A stretch of DNA of 64,000 nt from contig UZAN01039861.1 of NCBI GenBank assembly GCA_900618425.1, forward strand, positions 6,607-70,606, given 5' to 3'. The notes beneath the pieces were generated by a model. It did not search any database and was not told the DNA's origin. It saw nothing but the letters and a program-made list of their open reading frames with translations. The stretch is from Echinostoma caproni. Lineage: Eukaryota; Platyhelminthes; Trematoda; Plagiorchiida; Echinostomatidae. Positions 24,760 through 35,614 of this stretch are shown in pieces. The first letter of the stretch is position 1. The number at the start of each line of letters is the position of its first letter. Made by a program: the position numbers and the translations under genes.

Positions 24760-26755
24760 GTCTGACCTCAAAACGACGCCCCTACTTCCCACCCAGAACC
24801 GAAAATTTGATCCGTCCTCAAACTTGCATCCTACTATGAGCAGTTGTTCACTGTGAACGAATGAGGGATAGTGTTGATTTTTTCGATCCTCTTCTGCCAA
24901 ATAGTAAACACAAAATTCACAGTGTAATAACCCCGCCCACCTTCGAAGAAATTTATTGTCTTTAAATCCCCTTGTTAGTCGGATCACATTCCACTGTCTG
25001 AAGGGCAGGAACTAGTTTCTGTGGATTCGATTACTCCCGCGTGGCAGGTGAGTATTGTGAAATACTGCTTGCTTTCAGTCTGAATTGTTTGATTTCATTT
25101 GTTAAACATACCAGGGGCCCTTTTTGTGGTTTCTTACTGAACAGTCAGGTATCAGGTAACGGGGGGCCTTGCTACACATCACACGCAATGATCTATGCGA
25201 AGTGGATTGAAAAGTACTGGAAAACAGGTTGTGAACCCCGTAGTGAGCCTCTAATAAGCATTGTTTGATATGTTTCTTTTGTTTCCGTTTCTCCCTCACC
25301 GAAACCGAGATACAGGTTCAATGAATTCCGACCTTGCTTTGATCGATATCGCTGTATGTTTGCTGTTGTCAATACCATGGACCAATAAATAGACATACGT
25401 ATTGATATAGAGCTAAACACTCCCTAATCCGTACTATCGATCAAATCTGCTCATTTTGCACTACTTCAAACCTTTCAAACACACCAATTTATGTGACATT
25501 TCCATGGCACCATCATTGCATATGGATCCCACACACACTACTGAGGTTTAACAAGGACTAGAGAGTTCAGTCGAGGAGTGAATCGATGGATATTTTCCAC
25601 CATATAATGACAGACTATTTGTAAACGTCATCATGTAGGTTCACAAATCGAATATTTGAGTGTTAAAAATCAGTGTCATCGGTTCATATAATTTTCATTT
25701 CATTCATTACTTCTCCGATTCAAAAGATCATTCTTCAGTTCCCATGAATGAATAAAAATTTTCGTTTTCAGTTATTATTTTGGCGGACAGGATTGTCACA
25801 TTCGAATTTCAATCACCACTGGGGAAATCTCATGTACATAAGGACTACTTGGGTAGATGCGCATGAAAATATCGATAAAGGGACCTGAGTTACTACCAGA
25901 CACGGAATAATTTGATTAAAGCACTGACCAAATATGGAAGCAAAACTTATAACCTCGATGACGTAGTCATTCACAGTGTTCTTATTTGTCACAGTTCGTA
26001 CTCCATTCCCATAACCTTGCGTTTGACAATTGAGGTCAACTATAGTATTCTAACCCTTGGATTCCATCCCAATTATCAGGGGAGATTGTTTTTGTACAAT
26101 TAGAGTGCTACCAAAGTACGATAACTTGATAAGTAGGTTCGCTGTAACACCCAGACATTTTCTGCTCAACTGAGATCATATCACTTACTTGTGAGCTCCT
26201 AAGGGTGTATTGCAGTACCAAGGGGTTCTCAAATGCACTCTAACGTAGCCTAGAGATGCAGTGAACATATTTCTGCCCCATCACCTGCACGGTTCGCTAG
26301 GGTCGAAAACTCTGCAACCAGAATCTTTCGTGTAGATTACTTACCGGGACCACCAGGTGAACCAAAAGTGTACGAATTTCGATCCCTCCCCACCCCCACC
26401 CTCGAAAAAATCTTCAAGATTGACATATTCAAAGAGTACCATTTTTTATGAATAATGGAAACAGTCTAAATATTCTTCTTCTGAATTTCCAGAGGAACGA
26501 GGGAGGAGGAATGTGAGCATTCGCCAGTTACCATGGAGCTCAACTCTTACCACTTCGTCACTAGTTGAGTTGATGGTGGCAGTACGATATGTGGTGTTTA
26601 ACGAACGTTTGGTCGTAGAGGTTTTGAGTTGGACCTCCTGAACTTAAAATATCACGTCCGCTAAACCAAGTTATCAAGTGGTCTGTTGGAGCAAGTGAAT
26701 TGATCTATTATTCTGTAACCACAGGTGGTGTTATAGTTTGATAGGACTTTAGGTC
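24760..26755. other. Unannotated sequence
   Basis: No recognisable gene or repeat. Short frames only. Confidence 0.45.
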
Positions 26756-26761
26756 TATCCA

Positions 26762-26800
26762 CTGGTGATGTTGCCTAGCCTGACTAAGAAACGTCTGCGA
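26762..26800 (+). ncRNA. Hammerhead-like relic (GAAACGTC type)
   Basis: CTGGTGA (CUGANGA box with A6 to G) is followed by TGTTGCC, a short loop, a decayed 3' side of stem II, and then GAAACGTC at 26788-26795. The GAAA-C-G-TC ending is the minimal stem III seen in PLE-associated hammerheads. Stem II is poorly paired and one core base is changed, so no activity is expected. The sequence downstream (CAGCTTGGAGAACACACC) resembles a trematode dispersed repeat as I remember it; that recollection needs a search. Confidence 0.4.
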
Positions 26801-26804
26801 ACAA

Positions 26805-27605
26805 CACTTCCAGCTTGGAGAACACACCACCACCAACATCCGGATCCCGGGCTACGCCATTTCCACCACTGTGAGCTCCCTAATTCAGTGAGTATATTCG
26901 GAACCCATTATGATTAATTAAAAGTGATTGCGGCCCACGCTGAGATCTCTTTATAACAAAAATGACACAAAGTTCACCGTGAGAGGGGGGGGGAATTGGA
27001 CCAACAACGGTGTTTAACGGACAGATAACCTGAAGAAGGGGTTTTGTTGCCGTCACCCGTTTAGTGCATTTTGCTGCGATCAAGTAGTCCAAAGCCTGGA
27101 AGCACTTGCTCAATGGGAAATTTGTGAGTGGGACCTGTGAATTGATTGGGGCTATAGAGGTCATTGTCTCACACGAGGAATTCGCAAATATCTACGGATC
27201 GGGCAAAGTACCCCTCCTGGAGAATTTCACCTTCGAAAATTATTCGGATGAGAACTTTCTCGCATTTGGGTTACTGCATGCACTCATGCGTGCTATATGC
27301 AAACGTGTGTATGTGTGTGGGTGCATGAGTGCTTGTCCTATTAGACATGTGTATGTACAAACCTGTTCCGTGGACCACGAACAACTGCTGAGATTCGCGT
27401 GCAAACCAAAACACCAGTATCGGCGTTTTATTCGCGCGCGTTGTGTGTGTATGTGCATCGGTGCCCGTCGTGGACTTGCACACCACGCCCCGGAGTTTTC
27501 TTCATCGATCGGTACATTTTCCGAACTACTTTGTCGACCGTTCGTTTGCGAGAGCACACAGGGAGGTATACACAGACACACATGCAGGCACACACAGGCG
27601 CACGT
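26805..27605. other. Unannotated sequence, partly CA/TG-rich
   Basis: Frames on both strands overlap here, including a plus frame from 27106 and minus frames 26880-27164 and 27240 onward. Much of 27300-27605 is low-complexity TGTG/CACA-rich sequence. I see no domain. The segment follows, in transcription order, the exon candidate at 27613-27827, so it would be intron. Confidence 0.4.
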
Positions 27606-27612
27606 GACTAAC

Positions 27613-27827
27613 CGCAAACCCAAACGGGGACGGTTAAATTCCGGCTGAAGGGCTCCAATAGACTGAGTATTGTCGATCGAACGAACGTCCCCCAGAGGAA
27701 CGTGCGTGACAAACTGATCGATCCGATGAAATAGCAATTCTGTGAACCACATTTGTCGCCTTTGGTCGGTCTCGGGCAACAGTTCTTCACATTGGTACTT
27801 TAGGGCGTTTTGCTTCAAATCGAAGTG
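27613..27827 (-). CDS. Candidate internal exon of an unrecognised host gene
   Basis: On the minus strand a 215-nt block is fully open and has codon use unlike the surrounding noise. It is bounded by AATTTAG before 27827 (acceptor) and GTTAGT after 27613 (donor). A stop (TAG) sits in frame immediately upstream of the acceptor, so the open frame starts where the exon would. Conceptual blocks include ALKYQCEELLPETDQRRQMW, FTELLFHRIDQFVTHVPLGD and ALQPEFNRPRLGLR, rich in charged and helical residues with no transmembrane segment. Length is 71 codons plus 2 nt (acceptor phase 0, donor phase 2). I do not recognise the family. No partner exon was found in the window, so the gene would have to use long introns. 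Confidence 0.45.
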
Positions 27828-27829
27828 CT

Positions 27830-28155
27830 AAATTAACAATTTTTCAGCGGTCTGAATAGATGATTGGCATGGCCATCGATAAATGGTTATTGATTTTTTC
27901 TGTCCACAAGTCTAATTTCCTGGGTACATTATTAATATTGGCAAAACAGCTTTGGCACCATCGACTGCGGATAGGGTGTTTTCGTAAACAATGAACGTTA
28001 CTTCACTTTGTGATTTTCTCTGTGTTACACAGCAACCTTCCTTCCAGAAAACATTTTTATGTGAAATTAACGCAAAAGAAAGTAAGAAAATCAAGTGGTT
28101 CATTCGTTTATTCGGAACAAAACTTCTTGTCGCACACCACTGTATGGTGAATCGC
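27830..28155. other. Unannotated sequence
   Basis: Nothing recognised. If the exon at 27613-27827 is real, this is its upstream intron. Confidence 0.4.
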
Positions 28156-28160
28156 AAGAA

Positions 28161-28224
28161 TCGGGTAGACCCCGATAGTCGTGAAGATCCATCTTCCAGT
28201 CATGAATACCGACAGCGTTGACCT
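28161..28224. repeat. Dispersed repeat R4, copy 1
   Basis: A block including GTAGACCCCGATAGTCGTG and AAGATCC..CTTCCAGTCATG matches 31699-31762 in the same orientation. A related CCCCGTCTCCGGGTCAC string on the opposite strand at 28469-28486 matches 31691-31703. The repeat is non-coding and probably part of a SINE-like element. Confidence 0.5.
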
Positions 28225-28229
28225 TGTAA

Positions 28230-29100
28230 CTTTGCCCATCTAACCAAATAAAGCCCAGCTAGTTTAGACGTGCGGCTGAGCCAGACAACAACGGGGAGGC
28301 TTAACACCAACTAAAAGAACGATGAAGACACATCGGGCACGAAACATTAATGGAAAAGAAAAATACTTCTCCCTGAATAACCCGTGTTCGTCGGCCATTA
28401 AAAATGAAAGGTTATTATAAAAATACTAAAAACAAAGGGATTCAGGTTAAACCAATAGGATTTGAACACCCCGTCTCCGGGTCACAGTAATAGCGACCTA
28501 AAGGAATAAACTGTGGCAATTACAACCTGCTTGAGAACTCGTTTGGAGCAAAGGCTTTCACGTGGATAGTATTTACGTTGCATGTCAACCAAGACTGCGG
28601 TGGACACAATATAAAAATATAATACATGTAGACCAAATATATATTGATACTTATCGTAGCAATGGATTTCGATCTTTTGTGATTATGACCGTTCCGGAAG
28701 AGGAAAATCATTTCCAGTCGGTTTCGATGTACCCTGAAATGAGAAAGTTTTTCGAATAAAATAAGATTTAAATTGAATAACACTACACTTAACTTTTCAA
28801 AGTCCACTGTTTTATTGTCCGCACAATTTGACGCATGCGACTGAAAATCACATGAATAGGTAAATTCAGTCGACTGCATTTGCGAAACCTCCTTACGCTA
28901 AAGTTTCTAACCCTCAGGCGAATCTGTGTTATCTTGATGATCTGAGATGTGCCGTTAGAAACACATTTTCACTTTCCCCTGTGTAAAATGTGATGCACAT
29001 GACGTGCAGGTGTTCGACAGAAACGGTGTCGGTTTTCAGTGATTTATTAGGTTTAAAATACTTGATCGCTCACATATCAGTATTGGGTTTCAGCTACAGA
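28230..29100. other. Unannotated sequence
   Basis: No gene recognised. It contains the inverted R4 scrap at 28469-28486 and overlapping short frames at 28520-28879 with no domain. Confidence 0.4.
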
Positions 29101-29106
29101 AACAGA

Positions 29107-29143
29107 TAATAATATTATTATTAATAATAATAATAATAATAAT
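29107..29143. repeat. (TAA)n microsatellite
   Basis: ATT/AAT trinucleotide run directly flanking the tRNA-hammerhead composite, possibly the remnant of an A/T-rich retroposon tail. Confidence 0.85.
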
Positions 29144-29240
29144 CATATAATCTCATTTGAGTAATGGAGGATTTGATTAAATTTCAAATGGGAATTCATC
29201 GTGTATATGGTAAATAAAGTGTGAACTGAAAATCTAGGAA

Positions 29241-29285
29241 GCACTGGACAGCTGTTCCTACCTGGTTCGGTCTCATCAGCAGTGC
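29241..29285 (-). ncRNA. Type I hammerhead ribozyme motif (near-complete)
   Basis: On the minus strand: stem I is a perfect 6-bp pair of GCACTG (29285-29280) and CAGTGC (29246-29241). CTGATGA matches the CUGANGA box exactly. Stem II is GACC/GGT. The GAAA box reads GGAA (A13 to G), and stem III plus cleavage site is ACAGCTGTC, with cleavage expected after the final C. The A13 change and an unpaired closing base of stem II probably abolish activity. The spacing of about 20 nt downstream of the B box is the same as in the copy at 48542. Confidence 0.75.
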
Positions 29286-29299
29286 GAATGCATCAACCT

Positions 29300-29367
29300 A
29301 ACTGGGGATCGAACCAGGGACTTCATGGGCAGAACGCATGCATGCTACCCACTAAGCCACCAAGCGG
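29300..29367 (-). promoter_or_regulatory. tRNA-like internal RNA polymerase III promoter
   Basis: Minus strand. A box TGGCTTAGTGGG (complement at 29348-29359) and B box GGTTCGATCCC (complement at 29305-29315) match the TRGYNNARNGG and GGTTCGANTCC consensus, with tRNA-like spacing. GCATGCATGCGTT between the boxes is shared with 43660-43673. Confidence 0.75.
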
Positions 29368-29462
29368 CTGATCAGACTGCTCTTCATTTTCCATCTACAC
29401 GATATAACACAACCCATCTTTGCGAGCTTGTTGCGGGCCACAGACCCTGCTCATCTCAGAAG

Positions 29463-29501
29463 CAGATGAGACCCAGTCAAATCGAAACAGCTGTCCAGTG
29501 C
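29463..29501 (+). ncRNA. Hammerhead motif in the inverted arm
   Basis: CAGATGA (U4 to A in the CUGANGA box), GACC, a long loop, then an intact GAAACAGCTGTC and the stem I 3' strand CAGTGC. The matching 5' strand of stem I and the 3' side of stem II are lost. It restores the GAAA box that the minus-strand partner has lost, so the ancestral ribozyme can be inferred from the pair. Confidence 0.6.
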
Positions 29502-29569
29502 TTCCTAGCTTTTCAGTTCATGCATCATTTGCCATATACACCACGAATTCCAATTTGAAATAATATGAT

Positions 29570-31680
29570 CGTTTTGGTGGCAGTCATCTTTTTAAAGTAC
29601 GAAATCTTCAAACGAGGTTACAACAGTAACCGTCACCTATTACGGTTTTACTCATATTCAAATTTTCTTTGAATATGCAAATTACTATATACCATAATTG
29701 CACCATTTTAAAATAAATGGCTGCCACCAGACTAAGGAGGAGAATAGCCTATTTTGTGTGTCTATCTATCCCGAGAACACTAGAAGATCTTCGATGATAA
29801 ATTCCAAGCCTATGTGCTTTAACAATGCAGAGCTTTCCTTGATCGCTGTGAAAAATTCCCACCCACAAAACCCTAAATATATTAGCTAAAAACTAACCTC
29901 CAGAAAACAGTGATTAAAATTCCAAATTTTTTCAAATCACACATTTTATTAATGATGTTCCGACTCTGAACGGGACCTAAATCAAAATGATCAGAAATCA
30001 ATAAAAAGTAGTCTCTCTCTCCGTCTGTCTCTCTGTGCTCTGCGACAACTAAACTTGACCAGCGGAGCTTATAACCATTTAAGGGCTAAAATATCTGTCA
30101 GATTATACATACAATTATCAGTTTTTGTAGGGATTCTACAAGTGAGCTCAAATGAGCTCAGTCAAAACAAATTGGATCTTACCAACTGTTATTGTTGTCA
30201 CGACCGGAGTGGCACTGTCATATGACATAAGTAGCCATACATCACAAAGGGTGATAATGTGACTCTGATCAGGAATGAGCCCTGAAACTCGAAAACCGCT
30301 GGCGAAGTATTCACAATTCTAGAGTCGCGTTTCCATTGGCGTCGGTTATATGTATCACGTGATTTCAGACAATTCGATTTATCAGCTATGGTTTGCGGAT
30401 TCATTCACGTATCCTTTGAATCAGCTGCAACTGGTGAATTTGGGAACACCACATGCAATTCAAATCTTGATACTGATGGAACTGGATTGATTCCAGGCTC
30501 CAGATAGATCAGGTGTGAATGACAACACAATAATTTAATTATGTGTATTAATAATGGTTGAGTGAATCATTAACCATTCGGATGAAAGTAAATGCTCCGA
30601 ATTTCTATTTAAAAGGTCATTATTTATATTACCATGGGGTTAATGGGATAAGGAAATCTTGCATAAGTTTGACGAATGACGTGAAGGAGACAGGCGTTTG
30701 GTAGATCATCACCGGTGGTGTTATTGGGAGAAAAAGAACCTCGCATTCTTTAAAACTGTAACAAAGGGTGTTTTTCCTGTTAAGCTTTAATGAAACTGTG
30801 TTCTGTAACACCAGATTTTTTATTTGATTATTGATTTGGTTCGTTCATAGTCCATAAGCAGACCCTCACCCCTTGGTATCTTGCTAGGCGCATGAGGAAA
30901 GGATAGCATTTACTAACCACCACAATAATCGTTATGGTGGAATTTCCCACAGCAACTTCACCCAATATAACAGTACAGTTAGATAATTTTGCACACGTGA
31001 GCCATTCTGTGTGTGTTATACTTATGGTCAGTTTCCACTCAAAATCGACTAGGAAAATTCCAGCTAATTAGCATATCCAATTCGGTTTTACGGGAATCGC
31101 ACGCATATATTATTTGACCCACGTTTGGTCATTCATCAGTTGCAGAATGACCAAACATCTTTGCTGACTGAGTTTTTATAAAAGGCAGTTTGTAGGTAGC
31201 TTTTGCCTTTTCTGAATGCTTTTTCGATACACAGAAACTAGCTGAAAACTCGATTGATGCCTGGAAATACATGACGTGCTAAATTAAGATGATTTAGAAA
31301 ATTTATTGAAGAAATGGCACTTCAGTCTTTCCCTATCACTCAACTATGTGATCAGGTTTTCTATTATTTTTAGGTTCATTTCACGAAATACAGCCAGTCG
31401 GTTTTGTGTCAAGTTGGAGTTAAGCTGTGAATAAAAAGCTTTGTCTTTGTTATTTTGTAAATCCGACCGGAATCCACAGAAATTCCGTATTGATCTGTAG
31501 AAAATCAGTTCTGCATTCACGGGGCTTCTAATCGTGAATTTAAGGTGAATATAGATCAGCCGTTCCTACGATCTCAGAGTTTTGTTCTACTGTTGATCTC
31601 CTGAATATGCTTTGCTTGTGGATGGATATAGTCATAAGACCGATGCCTATTTTTATCTGTATGGTTTGAATACATACACT
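29570..31680. other. Unannotated sequence
   Basis: No gene or repeat recognised over about 2 kb. Confidence 0.45.
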
Positions 31681-31690
31681 TGTGGAATGA

Positions 31691-31925
31691 ACCGGAGACG
31701 GGGTGAACCCCATAGTCACGAAGATCTGTTGTTCAGTGATGGAAACCGGTAGCCTAAACCTCGGGATTTGGAGTGGTAAACCACATAAGTCCCCTCTAGG
31801 TCGAACTGGATAGCACGAAGAATACCTACCACGACCGTTGGGGGTTGGGGGGTGGTGGCGGAGCTCAGACCACGGGATCCAAAGCACGCCGGTGACAGTG
31901 ACTAAACTACCGTACCACTACCACT
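31691..31925 (-). mobile_element. SINE-like repeat R4, copy 2
   Basis: The block 31699-31762 matches 28161-28224. Further along, the minus-strand reading starts with GGTAGTGGTACGGTAGTTTAG and TGCTTTGGATCCC (31870-31925), which resembles a worn tRNA-like head. A G-rich stretch (GTTGGGGGTTGGGGGGTGG) lies at 31839-31857. The frame 31540-31887 that spans it is not thought to be a gene. Assignment as a SINE is tentative. Confidence 0.4.
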
Positions 31926-31934
31926 CATTGTTGA

Positions 31935-34900
31935 TTCCGGCTGAGATGCTCAACTATTTTAGGATTCCTGTGTTAAAAACACCATCGACCTTATTTTGAG
32001 GAAGATCACATTTGCTTTGCCCGATCGTGTCCACGGTGCATCTTTTCGTCATATCTGGTTGTCCAACTCAATCTCATTCGAAAACACTGTCCCTATTCCA
32101 CTTACCAAGTTGGTGTCGGTTGTAAATAATGATTTTCTGAAATAAAGTGGTACAAATGGCAATGATTTATCAATTCTCTTTTGGAAATATCATCTGGGTT
32201 TTTATTATCGATGCATTTAACTCCTAAACTTTCGGGGATTCGGTCTCATGAACACATTCTGTGCATTTGCTAACGATTTGGTTCTCCTCCTTCCAGATTC
32301 CCAAGCAAATATTCCATGCTTCACTTTGCAGACTCCACATTCTTCCGCTTGAAGTAGTCTGCACCAGTGAGGCGGAAAACTGTAAACCGCGACCATTTCG
32401 TCGCATTGGGTTTGAAACTTTCTCTGCTCTATAGAACCACATCAAATAAAATAGTGTTGAGCGAGAATGCAATGGCTAAAAATACAATTCGTTGGGGAAA
32501 GCAATACACAATCAGGTTAACTCCATTTCAATACTCCTTAATGCACTCGCCAACCCGCAAATCTTGTCCGTTGAATTGCGCACATGGACCCCTGCTTGGC
32601 TGGATATTGGCTAGTCTGTTGAGTTCATTCACAATAACAGTAACAATAGTCAATCCCAAAACAGTTTTCCTAATCTCGACGAACAAGGACATGCGTGTGT
32701 CTACCTATCTTTCAAAGCAGATGAAGTAAACTCATAAAACCTAGTTGTTTTGCACAGGCCGTGATAGGAACGTGTGATTCTGACAGATCCTGTGTAGGGA
32801 ACCTGCATTGTTTTACCTTGCACCTGCAGACAGACACACCGAACGATTAGAATCTGTTCCATTAACCAGAATGTGTAAACATGTCTTGAAAGAATTCGGT
32901 CATCCTCGGGAAAACCAGCATGAAGTTCAATCGTTTGACATATAATAGACTCCGATTTGCCAATCAACAATCCAAAAGCATCCAGGGTTTATGTGCTACC
33001 TCGAAGTTGACTGATTTCTAGAATTGATAACTATTCATCACCTGAATCCCCAAGAATATGTTCCACAGCATTTGTGTTGCAACCAGTGTTGCTGTGATGT
33101 GGTATAGTCACACAAGACATCGCGCGAAACCATACGCTCCACCACCACCCTCCACTCTCACCCGCAACCACCGCTGCTAATCACCGTCTTTTTTAAGCGG
33201 TCTCTTTCACTAGGTTATTGTCAAATTATGTGATTTGCTTTAATCTGTAAAAACGAACAAAATTTAGTAAATCACTTGTCCGGACGGAAATTTTCAACTA
33301 CTTTGTTCATTCTCTTGACCTGATTGTACGTTGGAATGTCAAATATAGTATAATCTCTGATAATGGTCACGCGATAATGAGTGAGGGGTTGATGCATACA
33401 ACAAACAAGATACATTGTGTAGAGTTATTGAAATAGTCTTCGTAATTAATTACCCACTGTTTATGGATGTAAAAAGCCACAGACCAGGTTTTGGCTCCAA
33501 ATTGACATCTCATTTTGCTACAAAATACGAACCTAGAGATAATTGAATATGCAGGTATTGCCTGTTTGTGTCAAACACTTGCATGCAGTGTTACCCAATT
33601 GTCATTCACAAATATACTCTGTCACGCAGCATACCGGGTATTGTCAGGGAACGCATAGTTCTATAAATATCCTGTCAATGTTTTTGGGAGTTTCTGCTCC
33701 TCAAGCAAGTTTAGTTCACAATTAGATGACGACGATAGACTTACACACCGATTTTTCAAATTTATCTCAAAAATGATTAGTTTAGATCGCTCCATGATTT
33801 GAAGTCAACTGACGACATCAAGCAACGTTTGGTGTTGAATTTATTTAGCTACTTTTATATAGCTTCCATGGTCGAACCCTTTCCCTACAGCGTAATAAGA
33901 TACAATTTATCTCTATTTGCTCCCAGAGTCATTAAAGCTGCGTTTTTATGAAATATTCCCTATCCGTGCTGTGCGTTAAACTTTATGCTTATCGGGTTCA
34001 CTTTGTATTTCATTGACAACGTGTAGACTGTGTTACAAGCAGGAAGTCTTTGACAACCATACCTCAAACAAGAGAATATTCTACTAGTAATTTTAGTCCT
34101 TCTTAACTTTCAAGAGGTATATTTCTATGGAGACAGAACGGAACAAAAGGTTACAGCTGAAGTGTTTCGTGGATTTGTTAGCCGTTTACGTTACAGTTTG
34201 CATCCCTGGCACGATCAATTGGTGAAGTATCGAAGAACAAACCTTTTTCATTCACAGCAATCTCCATATGTGCGTGTGCTAAGATTAAGGAACAATGGAT
34301 AACGGGATGAGACTATTTTTTCTTCTCAAATTCTGTTCGATCTAATTACTGCCTCAGTTTATTTAATCGCTGAGAACAAAAGGATTGGCTTGAATCAATA
34401 AGAACACCTAGTGTCCTTATAGATCCAGGTGGGTCATGTGACGACGATGTATGTACATACTTCCGTGTGAAACGAGTACACTCAGTCACGTGAAAGACTT
34501 TACTTGAAAAGGGTTAGCTACAATATATCATTGAATAAAAACGTTTTCACACAAACGATAAATTATGAGCCTTAAGTATTCAGTGATCGAGAATATACTC
34601 CATATGGAGGTATATTGAAACAGTCAGTAAATGTTATGAAATGTGATCTTCATGGAATTAAATGAATAGAAATGAAACAAACATTGGCATTTCAATCGCT
34701 AAGGGAAAAAAATTGTGCTAAGCAGTTTATAAATAAAGTGTTTAGGCAGCTTCTTGATGCGAATTTGTAGTGGTCGCATCAACGATTAGGCAGAATATGC
34801 TGAATATCATGTGACACACATCCAGTGAGTTCTGTGGATTTGTCGAAGAAATCAATGAAATCCTTGAACCAGAAGTTATGTGATCTTAAATCGGTTTATT

Positions 34901-35560
34901 TGCTTGGGCGCTGTCACAGAAGACCATTGGAATTCGAATGTTGCTAAACCATTATTCTCGACTGGTTTGTGGGGAAATGCATTTTTCATCTATCAATCAT
35001 CTTCTGGTGCTTTTGACTACTGGAAATCATAACGGGCCTTACCTTTGTAGAATACGAGAAGGACAGCTCTTGTGAGGCAAAACATTAAATTGAAAATGAT
35101 ATGATACTATAGAACATCTTTGTACAATGCTTCATTTGATTCTGTACCGTAGATGCAATCCTTGTTTCTGGGTGAACTTTCATTCCTCGCCAGTTCTTCC
35201 TATTTCTCATTCCGATTTGAGAAATGGTCAAAAAGATACTTATTAATAGGTGTTTTGCATACCATTTCGAAATATTGTTTTCTTTTAGCATCACCTGGGA
35301 CATAAATATCGAATGCCGTTCAAAATTCTAAAAGGAGACAAAATCTGATCAAATGTCCACCACCGGTTTATGTATCATTACTTTACCATCCATAAGAGTA
35401 AAGCATGAAATTAAAAAGACTAACAGTATTCGACCGATTCGTGTATAAACCTTTCAATTTGCTATTCGAACTAGTTGAATATAAATTAGCTAACCAAAGC
35501 TATATATTTATATTTTTAATTCCTAAAATGAAGAATTATCGGTTATTTTGATTCTCATTG
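31935..35560. other. Unannotated sequence
   Basis: No recognisable gene over about 3.6 kb. Frames at 32224-32472 and 32367-32729 overlap on opposite strands and have no domain. Confidence 0.45.
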
Positions 35561-35568
35561 GGATTATT

Positions 35569-35610
35569 CTACACTTTCAGTCGCCCTAAAGCCAACATCA
35601 TCAGCATCAA
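35569..35610 (-). ncRNA. Hammerhead-like relic
   Basis: The minus strand reads CTGATGA (exact CUGANGA box, complement at 35598-35604), then TGTTGGC, a TTTA loop, GGGCGACT and GAAAG (complement at 35574-35578). It parallels the 26762 motif (GATGTTGCC...GAAACGTC), but stem II pairs imperfectly and the cleavage side reads GTG instead of GTC. Weak, inactive relic at best. Confidence 0.3.
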
Positions 35611-35614
35611 TCTT

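Larger units (their letters stand above)
29161..29568. mobile_element. tRNA-hammerhead retroposon with head-to-head inverted second copy
   Basis: The minus-strand half (29460 down to 29165) runs: CAACAAGCTCGCAAAGATGG leader, tRNA-like pol III promoter (29300-29367), hammerhead (29241-29285), then a 3' region with TTTTCAGTTCACAC and CCATATACACGATGAATTC. From about 29463 the same ribozyme and 3' region are repeated on the plus strand to 29568, giving inverted arms of about 80 bp (29175-29255 and 29488-29568) with only scattered differences. The order tRNA promoter then hammerhead is that of the schistosome Sm-alpha SINE-like retroposon. No ORF is carried, so mobility would rely on an RT supplied in trans. 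Related copies occur at 43540-43880 and 48465-48590. Confidence 0.75.

Noticed and set aside
24460..24987. Poly-Tyr and poly-Ser frames
   Set aside because: Produced by the (TAG)n microsatellite.
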